From the NCBI RefSeq assembly GCF_900091855.1, contig NZ_FMCH01000490.1, positions 1-43,747 of the forward strand: a DNA stretch of 43,747 nt, given 5' to 3'. The notes beneath the pieces were generated by a model. That model was not told the origin of the DNA, searched no databases, and worked only from the letters and a program-made list of their open reading frames with translations. The position numbers were made by a program, and so were the translations under genes. Origin of the DNA: Streptomyces sp. DvalAA-14 (lineage in GTDB: Bacteria; Actinomycetota; Actinomycetes; Streptomycetales; Streptomycetaceae). Below, piece after piece: positions 24,701 to 34,400 of this stretch. How positions within the stretch are numbered: position 1 is the first letter of the stretch; the number at the start of each line of letters is the position of its first letter.

Positions 24701-24857
24701 CCCGGACACCCAGGGCATCCGCGTGGACGACGTCCTGTCCTCGCTGCTGCACGTCCACTTCGTGAGGCACGTCGCGGTCGACTTCCCCGAGGAAGAGGTC
24801 TGCCTCTACCTCACCCGCGCTGCCGCCCTGGCCTGGATGTCCCGGAGGTCACAGTGA
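21786..24857 (+). CDS. lanB: Lanthipeptide dehydratase LanB (FxLD system)
   Basis: A 1023-aa full-length class I dehydratase. Residues about 30-680 form the glutamylation (Lant_dehydr_N) domain, including VTRYVLRAEQRATPFGLFAG. The C-terminal ~330 residues form the elimination/SpaB_C domain (LYGDRRRQDVLLAAYIPDLL, then PWWFIRFRDPEHHLRLRI and TSYREMGRWG). It uses glutamyl-tRNA to convert Ser/Thr of the precursor to dehydro-residues. The ATG at 21786 is chosen, with AGGAGG at 21775-21780; the open frame extends upstream to 21735 without support. The stop overlaps the lanC start by GTGA, so the genes are translationally coupled. Confidence 0.95.
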   Translation: MASSKMFRAGRTALVRAVARPELPVPPVPDLDDPSPHASAFRLAWLRKVWSEGDVAEALEHASPVLASQVRALCSSGAPDERDVRRATASVTRYVLRAEQRATPFGLFAGVAPATFGPGAGTTWGSDPTVIAQASAEWLTAVVERLESCPELLERLPVMLNNTAQVRGGQLVVPYNSDTHSDRRRAVEASMALTEPLRMILDAAREPICVGVLADKLAADFPGAGPGRAQRLVRDLVRNHVLITSLNAPSTETDALDYLLEQLDAVDADTVAPVADTVRELRAVRTDLRGCGSPVGRARAASRMRAVVPGLRRHPLALDLRLDAEIKLPEQVAREVERAADILTRISALPYGTAAWKAYQRRFYEKYGIGTMVPLAEIVADSGTAFPDGYPGAPADGQRSRISVRDDTLVRLAQAAVLDGRNEVVLTDELIAAMNLGPERPRVPPHLEFSVRVHAASAEELQRGQFRLEVASVSRGVGITTGRFLSVLAPEDRERLTAELTDLPAADAGTIAAQLSFPPLHPTSAHVTRAPQVLPTVISVQEHRATNGDVLTPADLAVACDGRRMYLAAPARGQRIEAVGMHALNLKEHTPPLVRFLTELSRAQCAQVTLFDWGAANAMPFLPRLRYGGTVLAPARWRLEAAELPGRDHPQAHWEDALKDWRNRRRMPQRVHLAEGDQRLLLDLNHATHRTLLRQHLNRAPLAVLVEAADADAYGWCDGRAHEVVIPLKATRPPAWPTLPTPTPDRTFSPAQIQTPGLSSLLLATLYGDRRRQDVLLAAYIPDLLDRLGSRPWWFIRFRDPEHHLRLRIALPDPDAFAETARTVGTWANELRATGLLSDLRFPTSYREMGRWGSGQAWDAAEEVFRADSGAVVTQLAQRQRPPQRALVAAHTIAIATAFLGSTEAAMRWLITHIASTAPAPVPRRQFSEAVRLADPSNDWAALRDVPGGQAIVEAWADRDTALAAYRPHLPGPDTQGIRVDDVLSSLLHVHFVRHVAVDFPEEEVCLYLTRAAALAWMSRRSQ

Positions 24858-26128
24858 CTGATCCCCACGCGCTGAAGGTGGCGGACGCCGTCGCCGACCT
24901 CTTGGCCGACCCCAAAACTGCTCCGACCAGCCCGCGCGTCACAACCACCGACCGGCAGCAACTCGCCTACGGGCCGCTGGGGATCGCGCTGCTGCACATC
25001 GAACGCGCAGCAGCCGGTCTGGGCCCGTGGCATCGCGCCCACGCCTGGCTCGCCGCCGCCACCCGGGAGCCGTTCACCAGCGGCCCCGACAGCCACCCCT
25101 TCTACGGCGCCCCGGCCCTCGCCCAAGCCGTGGCCTGCGCAGCCGAGCACCAGCCCGGTCCCTACCAGCGCGCCCTTCTCAACCTCGACGCGCAGATCAA
25201 CCGCGATGTCCATCGGCGCGTCGACGCCGCGCACCGCCGCATCGACGCCGGCGCCCTGCCTGAGCTGGCCGAGTTCGACCTAATCAGAGGACTTACCGGC
25301 TACGGCGCCTACCTGCTGCACCGCGACCCCCTCAACCCCACCCTGAGCGAAGTCCTCCACTATTGCGTCCACCTCACCGAACCGGTCAGCCACAACGGCG
25401 AGACTCTGCCCGGCTGGTGGACGACCTCCGGTCCCTCCGGCCGCCCGGACGAACGGTTCCCCGGTGGGCACGCCAACGGCGGCATGGCGCACGGCATCGG
25501 CGGAGTGCTCGCGCTGCTGGCCCTCACTGCCCGGTACGGCACCACCATCGGCGGCCACCGCGAAGCGATCCGAACGATCCTGGCCTGGCTCGACCGCTGG
25601 CAAGAGGACACCAGCAACGGCGTCGCTTGGCCGTACTGGGTCACCCGCGCCCAACTCCGCGAAGCGCGTCTCGCCCCATCCGCACCGCACCGCCCCTCCT
25701 GGTGCTATGGCACCGCCGGCCTCGCCCGCGCCCAGCAACTCGCAGCCATCGCCGTCGGCGACACCCGTCGTCAAGCCGAGGCGGAAAACGCGCTCGTGGC
25801 CGCCCTCACCGACCCCGCGCAGCTCAAGGCCACCACGGACAACGGCCTGTGCCACGGTTTCGCGGGGCTCGCCCACCTCGCGGCCCGCACCGCCACCGAC
25901 GCGCACCCTTCGACCGCCGGGCAGCTCCGCGCTGCGATCCCGGGCCTCCTTCGCGCTGTCTGCCCGCCGCACACCGACCCCTCCACGGTGGCCGCGGCGT
26001 TGATACAGGGCGAGCAAGCCGGGCCCGGGTTCCTCGACGGCGCCGCTGGCATCGCCCTCGGGCTACTTTTCCCCGCGACCGCCACCCCGCCCAATTCCAC
26101 CTGGGACTCCTGCCTGCTCCTCGCCTGA
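24854..26128 (+). CDS. lanC: Lanthionine synthetase LanC
   Basis: A 424-aa zinc-dependent cyclase that adds Cys thiols to dehydro-residues of the precursor. The zinc ligands are visible: C284 in SWCYGTAGL, and C333-H334 in LCHGFAGL. The catalytic-region histidine is in MAHGIGG (H213). The repeated G-x-G-rich helical toroid pattern is clear. The GTG at 24854 overlaps the lanB stop (GTGA) and has GGAGG 6 bases upstream. The length is normal for the family. The methyltransferase follows after 22 bases. Confidence 0.95.
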   Translation: MTDPHALKVADAVADLLADPKTAPTSPRVTTTDRQQLAYGPLGIALLHIERAAAGLGPWHRAHAWLAAATREPFTSGPDSHPFYGAPALAQAVACAAEHQPGPYQRALLNLDAQINRDVHRRVDAAHRRIDAGALPELAEFDLIRGLTGYGAYLLHRDPLNPTLSEVLHYCVHLTEPVSHNGETLPGWWTTSGPSGRPDERFPGGHANGGMAHGIGGVLALLALTARYGTTIGGHREAIRTILAWLDRWQEDTSNGVAWPYWVTRAQLREARLAPSAPHRPSWCYGTAGLARAQQLAAIAVGDTRRQAEAENALVAALTDPAQLKATTDNGLCHGFAGLAHLAARTATDAHPSTAGQLRAAIPGLLRAVCPPHTDPSTVAAALIQGEQAGPGFLDGAAGIALGLLFPATATPPNSTWDSCLLLA

Positions 26129-26150
26129 CCCCGCCGATCGAAGGACCCCC

Positions 26151-28232
26151 ATGGACCCTGACCACTGGCACCAGCACAACGTCATCTTCACCGACCGCGA
26201 GAGCGGCAAGCGCGCCATCACCGAACGCCTCGGCCCCTCCCTGCTCGCAGCAGAAGAGACCGGGCAGCTCGACGGCTGGTGGTTCATGAACAAGCAGCCC
26301 TGGCCGCTGCGGTATCGCGCCGCGCGGCCGTCGCCGCTGGTCCAGTCGGTCCTGAGCGAACTCGTCGACGATGGCACAGTGAAGTCCTGGCTGCCTGGCA
26401 TCTACGAGCCGGAATCCACCGCCTTCGGCGGCGCCCTCGCAATGGACGCCACCCACGACCTGTTTCACGAGGACAGCCGGCACCTGCTCACCTACCATCC
26501 CGGCCAGGGACACTTGGGGCGCCGAGAGACCGCCGTCCTCCTGATCAGCGCCATGCTGCGTGCCGCCAACCAGGACTGGTTCGAGCAGGGCGACGTCTGG
26601 GCGAAGGCCGCCGAACTCCGACCGGCCACCGAATCCCTCACCCCAGAACGAGCCGCCGTCCTGATACCGGCGATGCGAACCCTGATGACCGTCGACGCCC
26701 ACAGCCTGTGCCACCAGGACCGCCCGCTCGACGGACACGCCGAGTGGGTGGCCGCCTTCGAGCGGGCCGGGACGACGTTGGCCAACCTCGCTACTGGGGG
26801 CGGGCTCTCGCGTGGTCTGCGCGCGATCATCGCCCACCACGTGATCTTCCACGCCAACCGCGCCGGTCTCCTCCCGGAGGACCAAAGCGCCCTGTTGACC
26901 ATCGCACGAGAGGCAGTCATGGGATCGAGTGACAACCCCGCGTCGTCCGCCGAGGACAGGCCGGAAACCACTAGCTTCGGGGCGGTGACCACCGACACCA
27001 TCGCCCCCAACGGGGCCGAGGCCGCACGACTCCGCGACAGCCTCGTCGACCAGATCCGCGAGTACGGATACGCCCGCCTGCCCGCCGTCGAAGCAGCGCT
27101 GCGTGCCGTCCCCCGCCACCTGTTCGTGCCCGATGCGCCGCTCGAAGACGCGTACGCCAACGCCACAGTCGCCATCAAGCAGGACACCGACGGCACCGTG
27201 ATCTCCTGCGCCTCCCAGCCCAGCGTCGTCGCCGCCATGCTGGACCAGTTGGAGGCCCAGCCCGGCAACCGGATCCTCGAACTCGGCGCTGGCACCGGAT
27301 ACAACGCCGCACTGCTTGCGCATCTCGTCGGCGACGCCGGCTACATCACCACCATCGACGTCGATGAAGACCTTGTGGAAGGCGCCCGCGCGCACCTTGC
27401 CGCCGCTGGCTTCACCAACGTCGACGTGCTGACTCGCGACGGGGCACTCGGCCACGCCGAGGGCGGCCCCTATGACCGGATCATCGCCACCGTCGGCGCC
27501 CACGGCGTCCCCCACACCTGGCTCGACCAACTCGCCCCCGGCGGACGGCTCGTCGTTCCCCAGCGGCTCAAGGGCAGCGTGTCCCGCTCCATCGCCTACG
27601 AACAACACGACGGCCGCTGGACCAGCGTCAGCAGCAAGATGAACACCTTCATGCCCCTGCGGCGTGGCATCGCCGACGACGACCGTCGTGTCATTCCCCT
27701 CAGCATCGACGGCACCGTACGACTCCAGGCTCCCGCCGGCCAGTCCATCGATGCCGACGCCCTGGCCGGAGTCCTAGACCAGCCGCGCACCGAGGAATGG
27801 ACCGGCATGACGGTCCAGGCCATGGAAAATCCGGAGTGGATGGAGCTGTTCGTCGCCTGCTACCTGCCCAGCGGCCTGATCCGGATGCCGTTCCCGGCCG
27901 GCGCCAAGGGCGCGCTGCTCACCGACGATCCCTACCCCTCGTCCACGGCGGCGGTCGACAAGGGCGCCCTCACGTACCTCGCCCGCCGCGTGTCGGAGCA
28001 GACGACCCCCGAGGGCGACAAGCTCTGGGAGTTCGGCGTCATCGGCCACGGCCCCAGCAGCAACGAACTAACCGCGAGGGTCGCCGACGCGATCCGCACC
28101 TGGGACCGCGACTTCCGCGCACGCGAAGCGTCCTTCGAGATCCAGCGTCTCGACGCCCCTGCGATCGAGCAGCGGCCCGGCCTCTTCGCCGTCGGCACCC
28201 CACTGAACCGCATCATCATCGACTGGCAGTAG
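26151..28232 (+). CDS. FxLD-system methyltransferase (SpaB_C-like domain + PCMT domain)
   Basis: A 693-aa protein with three parts. Residues about 1-250 resemble the thiopeptide-type/SpaB_C domain found in RiPP enzymes (DHWHQHNVIFTDRESGKRAI). Residues about 295-490 form a protein-L-isoaspartate methyltransferase domain with SAM motif ILELGAGTGYNAALL (375-389) and TIDVDEDLVEGARAHL. About 200 further residues end in LNRIIIDW. This matches the methyltransferase that marks FxLD lanthipeptide loci. It would methylate an Asp side chain of the core, probably D45, and drive aspartimide or isoAsp formation. ATG start. Same operon as lanB and lanC. Confidence 0.9.
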   Translation: MDPDHWHQHNVIFTDRESGKRAITERLGPSLLAAEETGQLDGWWFMNKQPWPLRYRAARPSPLVQSVLSELVDDGTVKSWLPGIYEPESTAFGGALAMDATHDLFHEDSRHLLTYHPGQGHLGRRETAVLLISAMLRAANQDWFEQGDVWAKAAELRPATESLTPERAAVLIPAMRTLMTVDAHSLCHQDRPLDGHAEWVAAFERAGTTLANLATGGGLSRGLRAIIAHHVIFHANRAGLLPEDQSALLTIAREAVMGSSDNPASSAEDRPETTSFGAVTTDTIAPNGAEAARLRDSLVDQIREYGYARLPAVEAALRAVPRHLFVPDAPLEDAYANATVAIKQDTDGTVISCASQPSVVAAMLDQLEAQPGNRILELGAGTGYNAALLAHLVGDAGYITTIDVDEDLVEGARAHLAAAGFTNVDVLTRDGALGHAEGGPYDRIIATVGAHGVPHTWLDQLAPGGRLVVPQRLKGSVSRSIAYEQHDGRWTSVSSKMNTFMPLRRGIADDDRRVIPLSIDGTVRLQAPAGQSIDADALAGVLDQPRTEEWTGMTVQAMENPEWMELFVACYLPSGLIRMPFPAGAKGALLTDDPYPSSTAAVDKGALTYLARRVSEQTTPEGDKLWEFGVIGHGPSSNELTARVADAIRTWDRDFRAREASFEIQRLDAPAIEQRPGLFAVGTPLNRIIIDWQ

Positions 28233-28251
28233 GGCTAACCGACCGGTTGGA

Positions 28252-28286
28252 GGTGGAGCCCGCGGGCGCAGCCGACGGGCTCCACC
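28252..28286 (+). terminator. Hairpin after the methyltransferase gene
   Basis: GGTGGAGCCCG (28252-28262) and CGGGCTCCACC (28276-28286) form a perfect 11-bp stem with a 13-base loop, 20 bases after the methyltransferase stop. There is no T-run. It may end or attenuate the RiPP transcript before the next gene. Confidence 0.45.
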
Positions 28287-28321
28287 GGTCCCCACCCGCA
28301 TCGTCACCCCAAGGGGGGCAC

Positions 28322-29428
28322 ATGGACCCGCACGGCCCGATAGCCCGTCGTTTCCCGCTCGTCGCCCGGTTCCGTCCCGCCTGCCTGCCGCTGCCCGACC
28401 GCGTGGGAGCCCTGGCCGACTTGGCCAACCGGGCCGCGGAGCAGAACGATCAGGGCTTGGCCTCCACCGTCTTCAACCAGGCCGCCCTCCTCGCCTCCGA
28501 CGTCGGCCTTCCCAACCTCGCCCGATCGATGTGCCACCGCCACGCCCAGGCGTACCTGACCGCAGGCCCGCTGCCCGCCATGAGCGCCATCCGCGGCCTC
28601 GAACCCCTGGTCAACCTCGCCCGCTTACAGATCCGCGCCGGCCACCCCGACGACGCCCGCCGACGCCTCCTCGACCTCTACGAAGCCGTCGCCACCGGCA
28701 GCCCCGCCACCTTCGAGGGCGTCACCGTCCCAGCCGACCTCACCCGCACCGACGAAGACCGCCACGAAGTCCACGCCTGGCTCTGGCGCGTCCTCCTAGC
28801 CGACGGCGCCCGCACCCTCACCACCACCGGCCGCTGGACCGAAGCCCTGGCGCACATCGAGCAACACCACGGCATCGGCACCCGCATGCTCGACGGCCGC
28901 CAAGTCGCCATCGTCGCAGCCCTCACCGAAGGCGATACCGACCGTGCCGCCGAGCTGCTCGCCACCACAGCACCGGGCGAACCGTGGGAGCAGCTCGTCA
29001 CAGCCTGCCTGAGAGTGCTTTGCAGCCGAGACGCCGACCAGCCAGTCGACCGCCAAGTCGCGGACCTCGTCAACGCCTACCTCAGCCACGAAGCAAGGCC
29101 GGGCCTCACCGTCTTCGACATCCGTCTCGGCCTCACCGTCCTGGATTCGGTTGGGGCTCAAGCGCCTCTGGATGCGCGCCACCTCGTCGAGAACATCGTC
29201 CACCGAACCGCAAATGCCCGTGACGGATACGCGGCCCACGACCTCCTAGCGCATCCGCTGGCCGCCATGCTCATTACCGACCGGCAGGCCCAGGACTGTC
29301 GTCAACTGGTCGAAGGCTGCGCCCTAGAATTCAGCACCCTTCCCAATGACCTCAACGCCGACCTTTCATCCGTGCTCGACACCGCCGAGGCTGCGCTCAC
29401 GCGGTTTTTCTCTTCATCGAAGTCGTGA
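28322..29428 (+). CDS. Helical-repeat accessory protein of the lanthipeptide cluster
   Basis: A 368-aa protein of paired helices resembling degenerate TPRs (LADLANRAAEQNDQGLASTV; LARLQIRAGHPDDARRRLLD; LATTAPGEPWEQLVTACLRV). No enzyme motif or membrane segment is seen. Similar proteins accompany many Streptomyces RiPP loci, but their role is unknown. ATG at 28322 with AAGGGGGG upstream. Codon 102 (28625-28627) is TTA, so translation would depend on the bldA leucyl-tRNA and tie the cluster to developmental timing. This holds only if the protein is needed for the pathway. The hairpin before it suggests partly separate expression. Confidence 0.75.
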   Translation: MDPHGPIARRFPLVARFRPACLPLPDRVGALADLANRAAEQNDQGLASTVFNQAALLASDVGLPNLARSMCHRHAQAYLTAGPLPAMSAIRGLEPLVNLARLQIRAGHPDDARRRLLDLYEAVATGSPATFEGVTVPADLTRTDEDRHEVHAWLWRVLLADGARTLTTTGRWTEALAHIEQHHGIGTRMLDGRQVAIVAALTEGDTDRAAELLATTAPGEPWEQLVTACLRVLCSRDADQPVDRQVADLVNAYLSHEARPGLTVFDIRLGLTVLDSVGAQAPLDARHLVENIVHRTANARDGYAAHDLLAHPLAAMLITDRQAQDCRQLVEGCALEFSTLPNDLNADLSSVLDTAEAALTRFFSSSKS

Positions 29429-29582
29429 GTGCTGTGTTTCCGTCCAGCGCGGTCGCTGCCGGATCAGGAATGGCCGGCGAGTGTATGACCTGGTCGACCT
29501 AGGCGGGACGGCGGCACTGACCGTGAGTCAGCCGCTGATGGTGGTGTCGGGGCAGGCTACGGCTCCCGACGCAGATCGCCCC

Positions 29583-29843
29583 GCCGGGCGCATGGCCGGC
29601 TTGATGGGGAGGGTCGGGGCGCCAGCCGACAACGCGGCCATGGAGTCCTTCTTCGGTCTGCCGCGGAAGAACGTCCTCGACCGCCGGCAGTGGACCACCC
29701 GCCAGGAGCTACGGATCGCGATCGTGACCTGGATCGAGAGAACCTACCACCGCCGCCGCTGACAAGCCTCCCTCGGCTCCGGCCTCCTCACCCCCATCGA
29801 ATACGAAACCGTCATGACCACACCGGCCCTCCAGGCCGCGTGA
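29583..29843 (+). pseudogene. IS3-family transposase C-terminal remnant
   Basis: The frame reads GRVGAPADNAAMESFFGLPR, then LRIAIVTWIERTYHRRR, a stop (TGA 29760-29762), and then in the same frame SLGSGLLTPIEYETV to 29843. This is the conserved end of IS3-type (OrfB) transposases with the last catalytic Glu, ME-SFF. The upstream catalytic part and both terminal repeats are missing, and an internal stop is present. It is a dead fragment separating the RiPP cluster from the defence genes. Nothing else is seen in 29429-29907. Confidence 0.8.
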
Positions 29844-29907
29844 CCAAACCCGTCACCCAAACCTGCACCAGACCCCCCTGCGTCTTCGGCCAGATTCGCG
29901 GGCGCAG

Positions 29908-31041
29908 TCAGCCTGCGCTGCTCTGATGACGTCGGGGAAAGGCCTCGCCGACCGGCCAGAGTTCGGGTAGACCGAGGACAGCATGGACGGAGCAAGCCGC
30001 CGGCTGGCGTTCGACTTGGACGTCCACCAGCTGTGCGGTTGCCCAGCTAGAGAGGACTGGGGCGGGAAGCGAGCTGGGGTCGGGGCTTTGCCAGAGGACG
30101 GGTGTGTTCTTCGCCCAGGTCCAGGGCGCCGGGTTGTGGACAGTGAGCACGCCGCTGACCCTGCCGTGGCCATTGCCGCGGGTTGCAGTCCAGTAGCCGT
30201 CGGGTTTGCGGCCGAAGGTCGGTGTGCCAGCGTGGGCATACTCGGCTGAGGTCCCGTAAAGCGCCGTCTCGGTGTCCTCGTCTCCAGGGAAGAAGGCCGC
30301 ATGGCCAACAGCCACGATGAATGGCAGCGCCAGATCGCCGTACTTCCCGCCTTTCCTCTTGACCGCGTCAAGCACCCGATCCGGCTGGTCGTCGAGCCCA
30401 TCCGACATGGGATGGATGCCGATCGTCCTGCTCGTTGGGTCACCCCGCGCGCCTGGGTCGCGGGGGAAAGCCTGGAACGTGACGCTCCAGTCGGCGTCCT
30501 GCCAAGTGTGCTTGTGCAGTGGCATCTTGCGCTGGCGCTCAGCGGTGATCTGGTCGGGGTCCAGGCTTGCGAGCCACCGCGTCAACCCGGCCTTGAGTCG
30601 CTTCTGCGACGGCGTCGCCGACCCGGCCCTGTCAAGCTCGTAGGACACGATGAAGTTGGGGCTCGGCACGCGATCGATGGCATCAACCAACTGAGGCGGG
30701 AGCGGGTTGGACGCGGAGTCGCTCAGTCGCTGGGCCGTCCAGATCGCCTCGATGACAAACTGCTCGCTGTCGCGGGTGACCAGGAAATCAGGGTTCTTTC
30801 CACGGGTGCCTATGGTGGGCTCGATCTCTACGGTACATCCGGAACCGAGCAGCATCTCGTGTAGGTACAACTCCCACAGCGCGGAGAAGACGTTCGTGTC
30901 GGAGTTTCGGTCCAACAGCCGGCTGCGCACACTGGGCTGAGCATGGTCCGGGAGGTGTGACCACCACTCGTTGATCATATCCCGAACCTGGTCCCAAAAA
31001 GGACCAGCGATCCTCCCGAAGAACTCGGCGTGCGTCTCCAT
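29908..31041 (-). CDS. PD-(D/E)XK-like nuclease candidate
   Basis: A 377-aa protein. About residues 45-110 show a restriction-endonuclease-like layout: LWELYLHEMLLGSGCTVEIE, then KNPDFLVTRD and QFVIEAIWT. That gives an upstream Glu, the PD-F strand and an E-A strand in place of the usual ExK. The remainder is unrecognised alpha/beta sequence (GKYGDLALPFIVAVGHAAFF). A DNA-cleaving role is inference. The ATG at 31041 is chosen by size; the frame extends to 31158, with another Met at 31092, and no strong ribosome site decides. It is the last gene of the minus-strand defence block, 409 bases after the STAND gene. Confidence 0.65.
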   Translation of the reverse strand: METHAEFFGRIAGPFWDQVRDMINEWWSHLPDHAQPSVRSRLLDRNSDTNVFSALWELYLHEMLLGSGCTVEIEPTIGTRGKNPDFLVTRDSEQFVIEAIWTAQRLSDSASNPLPPQLVDAIDRVPSPNFIVSYELDRAGSATPSQKRLKAGLTRWLASLDPDQITAERQRKMPLHKHTWQDADWSVTFQAFPRDPGARGDPTSRTIGIHPMSDGLDDQPDRVLDAVKRKGGKYGDLALPFIVAVGHAAFFPGDEDTETALYGTSAEYAHAGTPTFGRKPDGYWTATRGNGHGRVSGVLTVHNPAPWTWAKNTPVLWQSPDPSSLPAPVLSSWATAQLVDVQVERQPAACSVHAVLGLPELWPVGEAFPRRHQSSAG

Positions 31042-31449
31042 CGCTCGTTTCGGCGACGCATCTGTACGATCAGAGCCCGTGTATACGATCATGAACGACG
31101 ATTGTAGACCGTTCCGCCGACAACTCGCATAGATTTTCCCTGCGGCGTAGCAGGCCACATGGAGTCGGGGGGCATAGTTGGTTCGTCGACCAGATGGCCT
31201 GGAAGGCTACCGGTCCGAACTCTGCAGGCCCGGCCTACGGCATCGGCCGGGCAGCCGCCGCTTAAAAGCCAGCCCAACGTGATCTCCAGCAGTGTCTTCC
31301 CGGGGACGGGCAAGACCCGCCTTTCAGCGGCGCTGAGATTTCACTTTCGCTCAATCCATGAGCCAGTGCCACAGGTGATGGCTCGGCGTTCCGCAGTTCT
31401 AGCACGACGGATAAGCGATGCCCGAGCGTTCCGAGGAAAGAGTCAAGGG
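31042..31449. other. Gap between STAND gene and nuclease-like gene
   Basis: 408 bp. ORFs on both strands here have no ribosome site and improbable composition. The promoter of the downstream nuclease-like gene probably lies here; I see no clear motif. Confidence 0.4.
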
Positions 31450-34400
31450 CTACTTCTTGCGTCGGGCCTTCTTGCGACCCTTCTGCCGACGAGAAGCGCG
31501 AGGCCATGAGAGGGCCGGGGACATATTTTCCGTCCAGGGGACGATGGCGGCCGCGATCTGACCCTGGGCGCAGCCCATTCGGAACGCCTCCGCAGCAGCC
31601 TGCGGCACGGCTAGAAGCTGTCGGCTAATAGATACATCGGCGAGGTTGAAAGCGAAGCCGTACATTACCCATACGGTGCCCCGGACCCGCGCGGCCTCGC
31701 GCCACGCACGACTCAGCAGCACGCTGGCACGGGCCAGCACAACTCCCTGACTGTCTTCGAGGACCAAAGTTGACCCGTCGGGACGCAGTCTCAGCTCCGT
31801 GGCGACGGGGACAACAGGGTGCGATTCTCGCAGAAGGTGGAACCCGCGTCCACACAACTTGTGTAGGTGCGCTTCGATTATCTCGTCCTCGGGAGAGTGG
31901 ACGAGAAGCATCGTCTCTGGTTCGAGGAGCACGATCGCCCGCGGTCCCATGAGGGCGGGGATCTTATGGGCGAGGAAGTCGAGATTGCTGGTCATCCCGC
32001 CCGCGAAAGCAGAGTCGGTAGATAGCGCAAGATGCGCCAGCGCCCGTTCGTCGCGAACTGCTTCCTGCAGATCGACTGCCATGCTGGCAGGCAGCGCGTC
32101 AATCGCTGCCTGCCCTTGTGCTTGGCTCGCTTCATGCCCCTTCCGAGTGAGTTGGGCACCGATACGTACGGGGAGACCGAGGAGGATGACATCCCAGGCG
32201 GACTGCTGCTCGGGATTGGCCGAGAGCTCTTGGCCCTCCAATTTCTCCATCAAGTGGAGGAAATCGTTCACCCCCTCTGCAGCAAGGGAATCGTTTTGGA
32301 GCGCCCGCGCAGCGCTGTGGACCGCGTGCAGCAGCGTGAACCGAGTCCTCTCGAAGTCGTCATCGGCGAGCTGGTCCAGATACGGGCTAACGTCGTCGAT
32401 CATGCGGTGCAGCAGTTGGGCTGCCGCCGCGTTGTCAACGAGCACCCACTGCATGGCACACGCAAGTCCGACGTTGTGCACCAGATGGTTGACCGAGAAC
32501 CGGTATAGGCTCTGCGGTCCCAAGTAGTCCCGGAACAAGGTGTACTGCGAGTTGGCCTCAGTCCACTTGTCCTGGACGGCCAGTGCCTCGATCAAAAATC
32601 GTCGTGCGTCAGCCGCTGTGTCCGACCATAGATGATCTTCCAGGTGAGTGAGCGTATCGGTGGCGACCTGCTCAGCCTCGGGGGCCTGGCCCTCCGCGAG
32701 AAGTTTACCGACCTCATGGGTCTGGTAGCGCGTGCGCAGATACGGGCTGAGCGGCAGACGGCTTGCCAGGGCTCGAAACTGGTCCAGCAGGTTGTCGACT
32801 CCCCCATGCCCTGGGGAGCGGCTGGAACGGACCTGGAGGATCAGCACACTATCGGTGACGTGCCGCGCCGCACCTCCTGGATCCTCGCCTGCGTAGCTCT
32901 CCAGGAAGGCCAGGACCGGGGTCAAGTGGCGAACGATGTGGTCACACACTTCTGCGGGAGCCGTGGCATTGATCAGGGAGGCAAGTTGAATTCTGCACTG
33001 AGCCGTAATCAAGGGGTTGGCGGACGGAGATTCGACCTGCCAGCGGAGTTCCCGCTCCAGCAGTTCACGAGCTATGCCGTGCTGGCCGTGCCGGCTGTGG
33101 AAGCCGGCGAGGTTGCCCAGCAAGGCAGCGGTAGCGGTGCTGATGAGTTCCAGTTCCTGAACGTGTTCCGCCAGGGCCGAAGCGTGCTGGGACAGCTCCC
33201 AGGCCCACTCGCTCAGGCCGTGGTCTAGCGCGTGGAGCAGCCAGCTGTTGGTGTGAGCGCCAGCGCACACGAGCGCCTGGTCCGGGGCGGAGCGTTGGGC
33301 GAACATGCGGCGCAGAATCAGCTGCAGAACTGAATTAATAGACAGGCTGTCCCTGATGCCGGGGATCCGCGCCAACCCGTCGTCGGTAGGCAGCGGTAGT
33401 GGGGCGTCTAGTCGAACGAATGAGATGTCGAACAGCTCCCGCAACATCTCCCGCAGCGGGCTCGAAGTTTCATCGAGAGCCAGGACACCCCCCCTTGGCG
33501 GGATGTGCTCGACGGGGATGAAGACGCAGGCAGCGGAAAGGTGAAGAGGTATCCGCTGGGGCGCGAGATAGCACATGACTCGCAGCAGGGCCACAGATCC
33601 CCCTGCTACCTCGGGGTGGCCCTCCGCACGGGTGTACAGCCGATCCAGGCTCAGCCGGACCGCACCCACCAGCGTCTTGGGATACCCGGGCGGCAGCGAA
33701 CGGTCGTCATCCAGTGCAGCCGACAGGAGCCGGGATCGGTAAGCATCCAGGTGAGCTGGATTGATACCGCAGGTCAACAGATAGCCGGCCGCCAGCTCGA
33801 TCGCCAGCGGCCAGCGGCCCAGTGCTTCCGACAAGTCGCTCAAAGCGTCCAGATGCGTCTGCACTGTCTGCCCGTCAAGCTCCAACCTGAGCTTCAGTAG
33901 TTCCAGCGCCTGCTCCCGCGGCAGCGGCTCCACCTCAACACGCCTGTGGACCTTGCGCCAGGACCTCGCGAGGGAGGTCACCAGCACATGGCCCCGCCCC
34001 TGCCGAGGCAGCCAGGCATCCGCCTGTGCCGGGCTCGCATCGTCAAACACCAGCAACCACGGCCCCGGCAAGCCCTGAAGCTGCGCGTGAACGCGCTCAC
34101 GCACAAGGGTCGGGTCTGTCAGTGCATCGTCACCGCCGCCGAGGTGCGCCAGTAGCCGCTGGAACGAGCCCGCCAGCGACTCGGGTGTGGAAGCGTCCAG
34201 CCAGAAGACCAAGTCGTAGCGGTAGGCATGCTGGGCGACATACGACGCAGCCAGGCTGGACTTCCCGATCCCCGATAGGCCGCTGACCACGCACACAGGC
34301 ACTGCGGGCGTCGTCCCGCTGAAAGCCGCCGCCACCTGCTCCACCAAATCAGGCCGTTCGATCTCGGGCACGGGGGGAAACGGCCCCACGACGACGCCGA

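Noticed and set aside
31159..31509. A plus-strand ORF containing a P-loop-like PGTGKTRLS
   Set aside because: The motif stands alone without other ATPase elements. The ORF overlaps the end of the STAND gene, and its composition is not coding-like.
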